DNA from: Arion vulgaris | Taxonomy: Eukaryota; Mollusca; Gastropoda; Stylommatophora; Arionidae | Reading direction: 5' to 3' | Length of the DNA: 64,000 bases | Assembly: GCA_020796225.1 (NCBI GenBank) | Contig: CM036758.1 | Location: 27,265,897-27,329,896 of the forward strand | Shown: positions 32,641 through 42,774 of the stretch, piece after piece | Layout of the letters: each line of letters begins with the position of its first letter | Position numbering within the stretch: the stretch's first letter is position 1 | Translations under genes and position numbers: made by a program | The notes under the pieces: generated by a model | What the model saw: the letters and a program-made list of their open reading frames with translations, nothing else | Databases searched by the model: none | Told to the model about the DNA's origin: nothing

Positions 32641-33295
32641 CTAATCATTGCAATACTAAATGTCTAGCGGTCAGCAAAGACAAAGGTCATCACCAAGGAC
32701 GAGTGTAACAAATCTACTTTACCCATAATATAGAATCATCCAAGTCTGCAAACTAGCAGTTTATATATTCTATTTATCTTTCTGAGAAATAAGCGATAAA
32801 CCTTAATATATTAGCAATAAACCTTGTATGAAAATACTGGTATGTCGAGAACACCCACATTGTATGTTAATCTTGTTGTCAGAGAAGTTGTTTTAAGTTT
32901 CATTTTAACAATACAAACCAAGCTGAGAGCAACTGGCACTATCATTAAAATGTATCTAACAAAAAAAAAAGACAAATAATTCCGGTGACGTGTTGGCATG
33001 GGGCGTCTGTGAATCTGAAGAATGTTAGCTTAAATCTTGGCAGACTTCACATCTTATTTTATATTCTTAACTATGATCTTTCATTCTGTTTTCTTACCAC
33101 GAAGCTGGGTTTTTTTTGGTATTGAATTTGAAGAAAATATCAAATATCAAATACATGAAGCTGAAATTTGTTCTCTGACATGTGTGAAGTATTTATCATC
33201 TAGTGTGCAAGTATGCAGTAAACTAGACAACTCGTCAAACATAATGAAGATAAATTAGATGTGAATAAAATAAAACACCCAACTGATTCACTTAC
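32641..33295. other. No recognised feature
   Basis: AT-rich; none of the short frames resembles a known family. Confidence 0.45.
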
Positions 33296-33313
33296 CTGTA
33301 GCTACAACAATTC
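33296..33313 (-). other. Candidate 18-nt microexon or alternative exon end
   Basis: The minus strand has a consensus donor GTAAGTG after 33296. Eighteen bases upstream is an acceptor-like TTTTTTTTTGTTGCTGGAG. The enclosed 18 nt encode IVVAT plus split glycines, and their phase fits between the candidate first exon and the SAM exon of the ACK gene. The frame is also open further upstream (RRTSRVKTSFFFVAGG), so a longer exon is possible. This is based on splice signals only. Confidence 0.2.
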
Positions 33314-34030
33314 CTCCAGCAACAAAAAAAAATGACGTTTTTACCCTGCTCGTTCTCCTATTACTATCCAAGTGTCATGTAAGTAGAGATGGAGTGATAC
33401 AAGATATCAGAGTATGATGTTACCACTAGAGCAAGAGTAAACAATAGTGGTCACTGTGGCTAGACATCAACACGACGCGGCAATGTTATCATAGCTGAAG
33501 CAATCATAGGATTAGATTGACAACTCTAGTACAGACAGAACGATTGTGTTGATTGCACAGAGATCACATACTCCATATCATGTTTCTATTGATAAACTTC
33601 TAATCCACACAATTTCTACTGATGACTAAAGTTGGACCAGTCAACTCACACACATAATATTATCTAGTGAATAAGGAGTTCTAAGAAACGTTAAGATTGA
33701 AACGACACGACAAAGTGAAGCTCTTTTCTTGGAGAGCTAGCCGGTTGTGGTCTGATAAACGTTCATCTTCAGAGCTAGACGATGGGCGCCGAGTGAAATA
33801 AGGTATGTGTTTCGACTGCAGTGTTTGGAGATTGTTTTTATCGGAAGGCATAAATTACCTGTTTACTGTCTGTTTATTTACATATACTATCGTGTATTGA
33901 CAATTATTATATTAGTTAGTGATCTGCCTGTAACTGAACATTATATAACTTACATCATTCTCTCCTAGTGGGACGTAACAGGTACAACACATAGAACTTT
34001 CGATTATCTAATCCAGCACAAAAAAGGTTT
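33314..34030. other. No recognised feature
   Basis: About 700 bases without recognised repeats or coding remnants. Confidence 0.4.
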
Positions 34031-34345
34031 TTAGGTTCAGCACTATAACCATCTTTCTACGTTAGCACTATAACCATTTGTCTACGTTAGCCTTATAACA
34101 ATCTGTCTAGGTCAGCACTATAACCAGCTGTCTGCGTCAGCACTGTAACAATTTGTCTAGTCAGCACTATAATCACGTGTCTACGTTAGCATTATAACCA
34201 TGTATTTGCGTTAACCCTATAATTCGTATAATCATCTGTTTACGTTAACCATATAACCATTTGTCTATGTCAGCAGTATACACGTTCTCGTTAGCATTAT
34301 AACCATGTATTTACGTTAACCATATAACCATTTGTCTATGTCAGC
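34031..34345. repeat. Degenerate ~27-bp tandem repeat
   Basis: Repeated blocks of GTCAGCACTATAACCA and TTTGTCTACGTTAGC occur with many substitutions and indels; this is an old array. Confidence 0.75.
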
Positions 34346-34393
34346 AGTATACACTATCACTCCATCCATTTTACAACTCCATCATCCTAATCA

Positions 34394-34940
34394 CACCATC
34401 ACTCAAACAGCTCGACTACACAAGGACACTAATAATCGACAGCACCATCACTCAAACAGCTCGACTACACACGGACACTAATGATCGACAGCACCATCAC
34501 TCAAACAGCTCACTACCAAGGACACTAATGATCGACAGCACCATCACTCAAACAGTCTGACTACACAAGGACACTAATGATCGACAGCACCATCACTCAA
34601 ACAGTTCGACTACACAAGGACACTAATGATCGACAGCACCATCACTCAAACAGCTCGACTACACAAGGACACTAATGATCGACAGCACCATCACTCAAAC
34701 AGCTCGACTACACAAGGACACTAATGATCGACAGCACCATCACTCAAACAGCTCGACTACACAAGGACACTAATGATCGACAGCACCATCACTCAAACAG
34801 CTCGACTACACAAGGACACTAATGATCGACAGCACCATCACTCAAACAGCTCGACTACACAAGGACACTAATGATCGACAGCACCATCCTCAAACAGCTC
34901 GTACACAACGAAACACTAATGATCGACAGCCCATCACCAA
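34394..34940. repeat. 49-bp minisatellite, about 11 copies
   Basis: The unit is CAGCTCGACTACACAAGGAC, ACTAATGATCGACAGCACC and ATCACTCAAA. Central copies are nearly identical, and the edges decay, as is typical of unequal exchange. Confidence 0.95.
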
Positions 34941-34954
34941 ACTAACTTGACTTC

Positions 34955-35275
34955 AACAATTTTAACTACTTCGACTATACCATCGCTTAACCCAAAATAA
35001 CTACGACAGCACTCTAACCACTGACTACGCTAGCACTCTAACAACCTACAACGCCAAAACTCTCAATCACTCACTATGACAGAACCGTAACCACGTGATT
35101 ACGCTCTAACCACTTGACAACGCCAACAGTCTAACCACTTGACTACACCAGAACTCTAACCACTTGACAACGTCAGAACTCTAATCACTTCACTATGACA
35201 GAACCGTAACCACGTGATTACGCTCTAACCACTTGACTACGCGGGAACTCTAACCACTTGATTACTACAGCCTTC
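34955..35275. repeat. Degenerate ~25-bp tandem repeat
   Basis: Repeated CTCTAACCACTTGACTACG with GCCAGAA-like linkers and numerous changes. It adjoins the 49-bp array, so three arrays lie in a row. Confidence 0.75.
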
Positions 35276-35670
35276 ACTGCAACAAATGTATCACCATATT
35301 CACACATTTAAATCACATGGCTACATTAATTATAAAATGCAAATGTCCGCACACAACAACACAACAGAAATCCAACGTTGTGAAACTATTGAAATAATTG
35401 AATACTATATCTATATTTTCCAGACTTTCTGCATACCCACTTCTAGATAATCGTCCCATTCTGTGAAGTGTCAGACATGAAATGATGAGGTGGGTAGGTA
35501 TCAGCTATATTCAACATCCGCGCACCGTACCTGCTGCGATACATAAAGAACGAGTGAAATCACTAGTCGGGTAGCGAGCGGGTTGTGGTCGGTGTGAGTA
35601 TATCGTTGGCTGTCCAGTGTGCTCACTAAATATGAATTAGATTAATGGGTGCGCGCGCGTTTTTTTCTAT
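35276..35670. other. No recognised feature
   Basis: About 390 bases with nothing recognised. Confidence 0.45.
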
Positions 35671-35685
35671 CATCCTGGTGTGATT

Positions 35686-35887
35686 TATTTTTCCCCGATC
35701 CGAAGCACTTGAGCTTTCAGCTCTTCGGCTCAGTGCCATGGACATCGTAACCCTTCGACTCAGTGTCACGAACACCGTGAATCTGAGGAACCTGTGGCTT
35801 TTCTGCCAGCCCGCAGAATTGAACCCGCACACACAGAGGGTTAGTCACCCGCAGTCCAACGCGCTACAAACACGCTGGGCTTGCGGG
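35686..35887 (-). mobile_element. tRNA-derived SINE, family B, copy 4, with 15-bp target duplication
   Basis: Complete minus-strand copy ending in a T-rich (tail) stretch. The flanks are CATCCTGGTGTGATT at 35671-35685 and CATCCTGGTTTGATT at 35888-35902, one mismatch in 15. That makes it a clean recent insertion. Confidence 0.9.
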
Positions 35888-36172
35888 CATCCTGGTTTGA
35901 TTAGGTGGTCCATATTGACAACATAATGTTGTGCTAGCAAAACTCACAAAATGAAGTTAATTAAAATTAAAGAAAATTTCAACTTGCACAATGCATTGAT
36001 TGATAGGACAATCATCATTGCACTTTGGTGAGTAACCATGTGTGCTTCGATCTTTCTTACACAGGAAGATCTCAGCAGCAGTGCATGAATTCCTTAACAA
36101 CGACTAGGGTCCCGAATGTAAGTTAGAAGATGACGAAAAAAAATGTTCTTAGGAATTTTATATTTTAATATT

Positions 36173-36590
36173 TCAATGAATATTGCACCGACAGCGGCTT
36201 TTCATCCAGCTCTTCTCCATTTTGAGCTGCCAAGGGTTCTTTTACATGCTCAACTTGAACACGGGGCCTACGTTATATCGTCCGTCTCCGGTAGCACTAT
36301 GAACATCGATCTCACCTACACAGAGATCAGGGATCTCACACAGAGATCAGGGATCTCACACAGAGATCAGGATCTCACAAAGATATCACACAAAATCTCA
36401 CACAGAGACGGATCTACACAGAGATCTTGAACACAGAGATCAGATCCTACACAGAGATCAGATTCTCCAACGAGATCAGATCTTTACACAGAGACAGGAT
36501 CTCACAAAAATATACCGATGGCTCCAAGAGGGAGAGAACCGAGTACCTTTGAAACGAGAGGCGAGTACCTAACCTCTACTCAACAGATAT
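36173..36590 (-). mobile_element. tRNA-derived SINE, family E, copy 2, with an internal tandem expansion
   Basis: The left part (36173-36310) matches the reverse complement of 19860-20015: AGCTCTTCTCCATTTTGAGC, GAACACGGGGCC and CGTCCGTCTCC. The right part (36520-36590) matches the head (AGGCGAGTACCTAACC). Between them, where copy 1 has a single GGTGAGATCGAG, about 190 bp of CACAGAGATCAG repeats are inserted. The array appears to have grown from within the SINE. Confidence 0.7.
36305..36500. repeat. ~20-bp tandem repeat inside a SINE
   Basis: Copies of CACACAGAGATCAGGGATCT, degenerate toward the right, lie within the SINE at 36173-36590. Confidence 0.85.
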
Positions 36591-36656
36591 TCCTCCTAAA
36601 CGACACAATGTAACGGTTTACAAGACGACAGTGACATGTAATCAATGACAAGATAG

Positions 36657-36989
36657 AAATTACAATATGTTGATTACAACTATGGAGTTGCTGTACATTG
36701 TGCACTACAGTATAACTGGAGGTGGTACTATAAAGTTGCATTATTTGCAAAATTACCTACTAGTAGCCCATCTGTAAAAATGTGTGTCCCATTGAACAAT
36801 ATGCATGCATCTACTTGTAACTGGAATGGATCTAGAATGATTTTGACTAGACATGATGTACAAGCAATAAATGCATCTTTTGATTGCGATTTTAAAGGCG
36901 CAGTGACTCAAGGCAGGTCTCTTGACACTATTGCGTGTCTAGGCGTCGTCCATGAGAATCGTGTGAGTGCAGACACTCTAAGATGTTGA
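36657..36989 (+). pseudogene. Unrecognised coding-like remnant (about 110 codons open)
   Basis: One plus-strand frame stays open from 36657 to the TGA at 36987-36989. The composition is protein-like, with evenly spaced Cys, Trp and Tyr (YGVAVHCALQYNWRWYYK, then CVPLNNMHASTCNWNG and CLGVVHENRVSADTLRC). Two stops lie just upstream in the same frame. I do not recognise the family. It could be an exon, a processed pseudogene or part of an unknown transposon, and it ends 18 bp before the SPIN-like element. Confidence 0.3.
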
Positions 36990-37007
36990 GTGTCTGGTAT
37001 GTTAGCC

Positions 37008-37403
37008 CAGTGGTTCTCAAACCTGTGCGTCGCGACCCTTTAGGGTCGAGCGACCCTTTCACATGGGTCGCCTAAGACCATCGGAAAACAAATATTTTCG
37101 ATGGTAAGGAGCCGAAACACTGCTCCTATATCCGTCTCCAGGTGGGTCCGCCCACATGCAGATACGTCAACATACGAGTACCCGATGTTTGTGATTAATC
37201 ACTATGCTTTAATTATGTTCAATTTGTAAAATGAAAATGCATTCTGCATATCAGATATTTACATACGATTCATAACAGTAGCAAATAATTAGGCAAATGA
37301 CAGTTATGAAAGTAGCAACGACAATAAGTTGATGGTTGGGGATCACTACAACATGATGAACTGTATTAAAGGGTCGCGGCATTAGGAAGATTGAGAACCA
37401 CAG
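37008..37403. mobile_element. SPIN-like hAT MITE with perfect 8-bp target duplication
   Basis: The ends are CAGTGGTTCTCAA and, inverted, CTGTGGTTCTCAA. The flanks are the exact 8-bp repeat TGTTAGCC at 37000-37007 and 37404-37411, the hallmark of hAT transposons. Internal blocks (GGGTCGCCTAAGACCATCGG, GTAGCAACGACAATAA, CTGTATTAAAGGGTCGCGGC) match, from memory, the non-autonomous SPIN hAT elements known in mammals, reptiles, frogs, a triatomine bug and a pond snail. It has no coding capacity; mobility would need a hAT transposase in trans. Confidence 0.85.
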
Positions 37404-37629
37404 TGTTAGCCAATCTCATAACAAATACAGCGCCACCCACAGTACTACCATCTCTTGTAACTTCCATCTAAATTGCTACTCACTTTGCCAGACTTCAGAG
37501 TTGTGATCTGCTTCCAGGACTACCACTGGGCAGGGAGGTAGGGGTGGGGTATAGTCGGGTCTTGATATGGCAGACACTGAATTCGTTTCGTCTATGACCC
37601 CCACCAATACAAATGATGACGCTTTGACA

Positions 37630-37960
37630 AGGAAGAATTGACAAACTAGATTACACTGATGCGAGTATTACCCGTGAAGAGGTAAAAGAGCAGATGAATA
37701 AATACAAGAAACAGTTCACCAACAAAGAAGGTGATGCATATTATCAGTTCAATACATGGGAGCAAGTGATAAACGTCTGACTCCTCACAAATCATAACAT
37801 ACTGACAACACAGAACTACGTAGACATAAGTTTAACAAGCTGTATATATGAACTTTTGATGAGAATAACTCTGGCACTGATCAAATGATAGATGAAAACA
37901 TGCCACAAAGATGTGCAACATATGGGGACCAGAAAAGCTTTTACATCTTTCGCATTTTCT
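37630..37960 (+). pseudogene. Degraded coding remnant, family unknown
   Basis: The frame reads ITREEVKEQMNKYKKQFTNK, EGDAYYQFNTWEQVINV, a stop, then LTTQNYVDISLTSCIYELLM. After a small shift come DQMIDENMPQRCATYGDQK. The phrasing looks like a real protein with few stops, decayed recently. I do not recognise the family, and no splice sites or repeat ends are evident. Confidence 0.35.
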
Positions 37961-38179
37961 TTTTTGTTCTAAGCGTCATTCACGTATTCCACGTGATGTG
38001 TGCAGAAAAATAATAGTTTTATAGTGATTTTGTAATAGGTAATAGAAAAAGAGTTCTAAGAGCCTAAGCGAAGCATAAGTCAGCGAACAGGATACTAAGC
38101 AGTCAAATGAACTAATACTACACAAGTATATGAGCGGCTAATGGCAGAGAGTAATACCGATATAAGGGAAGACTGCAGT
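37961..38179. other. No recognised feature
   Basis: Short AT-rich linker. Confidence 0.4.
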
Positions 38180-38265
38180 CAAACTATGGTCGAAACGTTG
38201 CGGTGTATTGTTTTTGTATGTTGTAAAACTACAGTACATTGTTTTGATGTGTTTCGCTAATGGGG
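38180..38265 (+). mobile_element. Penelope-like element 3' end fragment
   Basis: ATGGTCGAAACGTTGCGGTG followed by GTAAAACTACAGTACATTG matches the termini of the element at 4271-5800. Only about 85 bp remain. Confidence 0.7.
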
Positions 38266-38885
38266 AAGACAAATGTCAAACACTGAATTTGAGCACAGAC
38301 CCATATTCTCTCGTCATCTATCGCCTAGCTCTTCAAGAAGAGCGTTTAAGAGACAAAAACCTTTTAAATTCTACAGACAAGAGCTTTCGATATAACAATG
38401 AATATTAAACAGGACTTTTTCAAACTAATTGTGATAACTACTACACAACGTGTTCATTTTATTTTTAGGTACAAGACAGATGCACTTGAACTGTCGCATT
38501 CTAGTACGGTACTTCTCTTGACGAATCACTTTTATAGAGTTCCAGAACTTTCTTTGAGAATCTAAGCGTTTATCTAATCTGATTGTGGCAGGATGTGCAA
38601 TACCATCAATTGGATAGTCTTCTACACAAGAAGGCATTTTGTCGTAGCTATTTTACGATATGAAGTCCACGGCGAGAAAGGAAAGAATTGATTTCAATTC
38701 AGTAGTTAAAATTTAGTGCTCAGCAGAATTTCGAGAGATCATTATCGTGACCAGCTTTCCTCTATCGTTTGATGTCAGCGTCCAGGTTTGGTACCGATAA
38801 CATAATACCGGGAGAAAACAGCGTTGTACAATGCCATGGTGACACGCCTGCACTTCAAAACTGGCGCCACCCACCCTATGGCAGA
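38266..38885. other. Unassigned; short frames of unknown origin
   Basis: A plus-strand frame to 38408 (ending DKSFRYNNEY) follows the Penelope end. A minus-strand frame at 38425-38637 contains RLDSQRKFWNSIKVIRQEKY. Neither is recognised. Confidence 0.3.
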
Positions 38886-38889
38886 TCTA

Positions 38890-39295
38890 TCCCCTGCATT
38901 CATGTTGGATGAAAAATTGACAAAGCGGAGATCATTAATGCATTTGAATGCAAATGCTACAGAAGAGTACTTACAATATCATGGACAGAGAAAAACAAAT
39001 GCTTCTGTTCTGCAACAGCTTGATATTAAAGAGAGTTGGCTATTAAAGAACATAAGAACAAGGAAAATTAAATATTTCGGACACAATCAAACGACATGAG
39101 TGCCTAGATAAGATCCTTCTGGATGGAATGAAGCATGGAAGGAGAATGAGGGGAAGACGATGGATGCAAGACGTCATTGACGATCTGAGAATGACTGCTG
39201 CTGACGCCGGTCAACTTGCACAGAATAGAGAGTTTTTCAGGACTGCTGTCATGTGAGCTAAGTTCCGGAAGGGACAAGCTACTTGATGATGATGA
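38890..39295 (+). pseudogene. LINE C-terminal fragment (family R)
   Basis: The frames encode NIRTRKIKYFGHN, an arginine-rich GRRWMQDVIDDLRMTAADAG-like block and a final AKFRKGQAT-like terminus near 39285. Frameshifts separate them. It parallels the minus-strand copy at 23875-24347. Confidence 0.75.
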
Positions 39296-40404
39296 TTCAT
39301 GTTGGACTTCGTCAATCATTCCTCCATTTGCTGAAAAAAAATGCTTTCTAGGTATATAAAGTCTTTAACTTGTTTTAACTGATGTTTGTCGATGGAGACA
39401 ATTGGCAGTCTCCTTCTTATTTTGTACCTTTATCTTGAAATACCATTACTAATTTCACAATTCTAATTTGCTATGTTGATAAAAGCATTGTGGCATCAGC
39501 ATATCTATGTGTTTCCTTCAATTACAAAAGGACAAAATTGTTCTTTTCATTTTCTTCTCTTACATTCCTAATGATATTTTTGGTGTGTATATTAACAAGA
39601 TCAAGTTTAGAGAGAAAAATACAGCAGTTACACAACTAAATATACGTTGAAATGGGAATAAAGACTAAAAGGATAAACTTATAGTATACCACGGCTGATG
39701 ATCTGACATCTTCAGACAAATAGAAACATTCTCAAATCTCACAGAGGAGAAAGTAGGAAATATATATTAAGACCTGTGCCCCAGAAGGAGGTGAAATGAG
39801 AATTACTATATAGATAATAATATTTCTTTGATTCGAAAGTTCACCAAGTGCGACTACGGACAATTCTTTCCACCTGAGCTTCGGATTACTAGTATTTGAA
39901 AATGTAAATGCGTACTTATCGACTATTTGTGTGACTCACTCTAGCAATAGCTGACTCTCTTTGTGTTGCTGATCCTAAACACGTTGTGATATTAACAATA
40001 CATTTATCCCTAGTGTACAACACCAGATTAACACTAGTCGAACATTGTACAGCACATACATTTAGAAATACTCGCACACACAAAAAGCAATTATCAGTTT
40101 GTGCTATCCACATGGATGGTTGGTTGCAATAGATTTATAACAAATGTTGTTTCATATCCTGATGGTAACACTCATACCATAAGGTATATATCTATTGAAG
40201 AATGGGGTATTATGTCTATATTTTTCTTTGACAATCGGCGCACGATGAGTGATGTAGTCAACAGTTTACATTCCACTGTCTCTACGATATTCAAATCGAG
40301 GCTGGGTCTACCCACAGCCAACTCTAGATAACTAGGCTAGACAACTGAACGGTAATTCCCTGACCTAGATCAGAAAAGGGGACTGGAAATGACAGATGTT
40401 TGAT
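39296..40404. other. No recognised feature, about 1.1 kb
   Basis: AT-rich; the frames at 39916-40113 and 40101-40331 have no family resemblance. Confidence 0.45.
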
Positions 40405-40417
40405 AGAACATTGCACG

Positions 40418-41125
40418 ATCAACTATCTCAACGTTATCATTACTCTTGGAAGAGAATGTAGAGATTGGGACAACATGAAGGCTGATCTCGCAGTTAAGCA
40501 GCTGATAGAAGATAATGCAAGGGATGATGATGTTGTTGCATATACCGATGGGTCGGTTCAACGTGGTGAGAAGTCCGGCTGGGGTTTCGTGGCTAATGCG
40601 CATGGTAGGGTTGTTGCAGAGCGAAGTGGGGCATACAGGACAACTACTTCTAGTATGAGGATGGAGGCTGATGCCGTTACTGCTGCCCTCCATTGGATCT
40701 CTGGGACTTCATTTACTTGGGCAGTTGTTGTGTCTGACTCTCAGTCGATGCTTCACAAGATCCAGAAGGGCAGGTTTCGGTATGAGTGGATGTCGTCTAT
40801 AGAAGTTTCTAACCTCCAGCGGCTTACGTGGATATACTGCCCTGGGCATGCGGGTGTTTACTGTAATGAAAGAGCGGACAGACTTGAATCAACAGCATCG
40901 ATTGTTGGGGAGTTGAAGATGGATAAGGTGAATATTCTTCGGTCTCTTCGCGACTGTCTGTTGGATGAGGACACTAAAATCGATGTTGAATCGATCAAGC
41001 TATTTAGGCAGTTTGGAGTTACCCGTTGTTCAAGTCGAACTGGATGCCTGAGAGGCAGAGGTGTGTTTAATCAGCGAGCCACAGGAACCATCAGTATGCA
41101 TACTCTTCAATATCTGTTGGGGTAG
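40418..41125 (+). pseudogene. LINE RNase H domain, open copy
   Basis: The frame is open for over 230 codons. All four catalytic acids of RNase HI are visible: VVAYTDGSVQRGEKSGWGF (Asp), SSMRMEADAVTAALHW (Glu), VVSDSQSMLHKI (Asp) and YCPGHAGVYCNERADRLES (Asp). It would remove the RNA strand during retrotransposition. The frame's apparent first Met lies outside the insertion, in host flank, so it is not a native start. Shifting frame near the end gives EHLWVCPECNDV, a likely native terminus. Without a reverse transcriptase it is a fragment, not a gene. Confidence 0.8.
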
Positions 41126-41177
41126 ACTGAGCACCTATGGGTCTGCCCGGAGTGCAATGACGTCAGTTTAGTAACCA
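40418..41177 (+). mobile_element. 5'-truncated RNase H LINE insertion A with 13-bp target duplication
   Basis: The 760-bp insert is bounded by AGAACATTGCACG (40405-40417) and AGAACACTGCACG (41178-41190). It ends CAGTTTAGTAACCA like its relatives. It represents the last part of a LINE whose polyprotein ends in an RNase H domain and a CPEC-containing tail. Relatives: 54599-54956, 55113-55841 (minus), 56998-57986 (minus), and 3' scraps at 9800, 56285 and 60293. Confidence 0.85.
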
Positions 41178-41364
41178 AGAACACTGCACGCTTTTTGCAA
41201 TTTTACTCAATTCTGTGAGTCTATAGTTATTTATTGGTAAAAAATATTCATAATATTGATATTCCTTATTGTTAAACTTAACTTGTTGCATAATATAACT
41301 TCGATTTAGCATTTTGTGTTGATTTTAAATGAATTCGTCTATATACACCAATACTAGAATGCGA

Positions 41365-41575
41365 GGTCAAGTGGTGTAGTGGTGGTCTGATTTCCCATAA
41401 TTCTTACCAGAGTTCGAAGGCCCATAAGTTTATAGTTGGCTCTGGTCTACCCGAGAGCCGTGATGGTCGGATAAAACCCGACTCCAACTGCTGAATTTGA
41501 ACTTGGGATCACTCGCATACGAAGCAAGTACAGTAATCACTACGCTATCGTTTCTCTCTCTCTTATTCTTATCAT
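41365..41575. mobile_element. Possible SINE with tRNA-like boxes on both strands
   Basis: The plus strand at 41372-41424 has TGGTGTAGTGG and GAGTTCGAAGG. The minus strand at 41570-41510 has TAGCGTAGTGATTA and AAGTTCAAATTC. Each resembles pol III boxes A and B. This could be two opposed SINE heads or one SINE of unusual structure. Confidence 0.4.
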
Positions 41576-41864
41576 CTCGACGTACATGTTCACACCGATA
41601 AGATAGAGTTTTGACGATTAAGTTTGACGCTATTCTTTATTTCAATGTAGAAATGAGCCATAAACAACACAGAAATGACTTCGATTGTAAGCAAGGGAAA
41701 AAAAAAATAGTGTTACAAAATAATCGTTATTGCAGTTTAAAAAATATGAAAAAGGCTGAGGAGCCATGTTTTGTTTGATTAACTGGGTCATCATTTTTGC
41801 ACTTCGATGAATAACCCATTTGTAGTTCAATAACATTTTTGTACATAGGAATTGACTTCATCAA

Positions 41865-42125
41865 GAAAAAACAAATTAAATGGTTTGGCCACATAAGCAG
41901 ATTACCAACAGACAGTGCAACTCAAAGAGCGATGTTGCTCCGATGAAATGGATACAAAGCAAAAGGCAGGGCACGCAAAAGATGGACCTCAGAGATAACA
42001 GAGGCGACTTAAGACACTATTTATGTAGCTCACAAAAAGACCAGTTCTAGAAATCTCTTCTTATCCTGACGCTGTGAGACAAAACAGGAATGGAGAAAAG
42101 AAAGAAAGATGAACTTCATAGCACT
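41865..42125 (+). pseudogene. LINE C-terminal fragment (family S)
   Basis: It encodes KKKQIKWFGHISRLPTDSAT, QRAMLLR, a GRARKRWTSEITEAT block and a final SSRNLFLS segment. Stops are present. Related copies: 46780-47135, 54970-55905 (minus) and 61600-62060. Confidence 0.7.
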
Positions 42126-42772
42126 GGTGAGCATTTTTGATATAATCTTGAAGTTGGTAGAAATCTGAAGGAATTTTGTTTTGGTAGCCACTATTTTTGC
42201 TATGTCAGAAGCTTTTCATCAGAATCTTATCGAGTTTTAACATTAATGGTTATTTCACATGCCCAGCTATAAGATGGAACTAACGTTTGATATTACCTTC
42301 CATGAGATTAGGTATCAGTGAAAAATAGCGTGGGACGTGAACCGGTATTTGTGGAATGTGAGGTGAGCACACATACCTCAACGCTACAGCGGCCTTCAAT
42401 GTGTACATACAACTTTAGAAATATGAAAAATACTTTACAAATATGAAAAATAAGCCATCCAAATTTGCACTGCACTCTGTGGCACAGTCGGGTGGCACAG
42501 TCGCGCTTATATTGCAATCGATAACGATCGGGTTTGCTCCTAACTCAGACACGCTCAAGTCGAATCAGATTCTACAGAATTGATGCCCAACTTACTTCAG
42601 TTCAGGAAGGTACTATTAATAAGTAAGGAAATAGTTCTAAAAGTGAATAGCTATTAACCACTACGAGATCAACAACACTTTATAACATGATATGTTATTC
42701 GATTAGGTTTACCATTTACTTTATGATGACAGGAAAGTTAAAACATAAGAGTGTCAATAGCAAAATTGTTGG
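42126..42772. other. No recognised feature
   Basis: About 650 bases without recognised content. Confidence 0.45.
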
Positions 42773-42774
42773 TA

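Noticed and set aside
34394..34940. CRISPR-like direct repeats
   Set aside because: The array has no unique spacers; units are contiguous, so it is an ordinary minisatellite in a eukaryotic genome.
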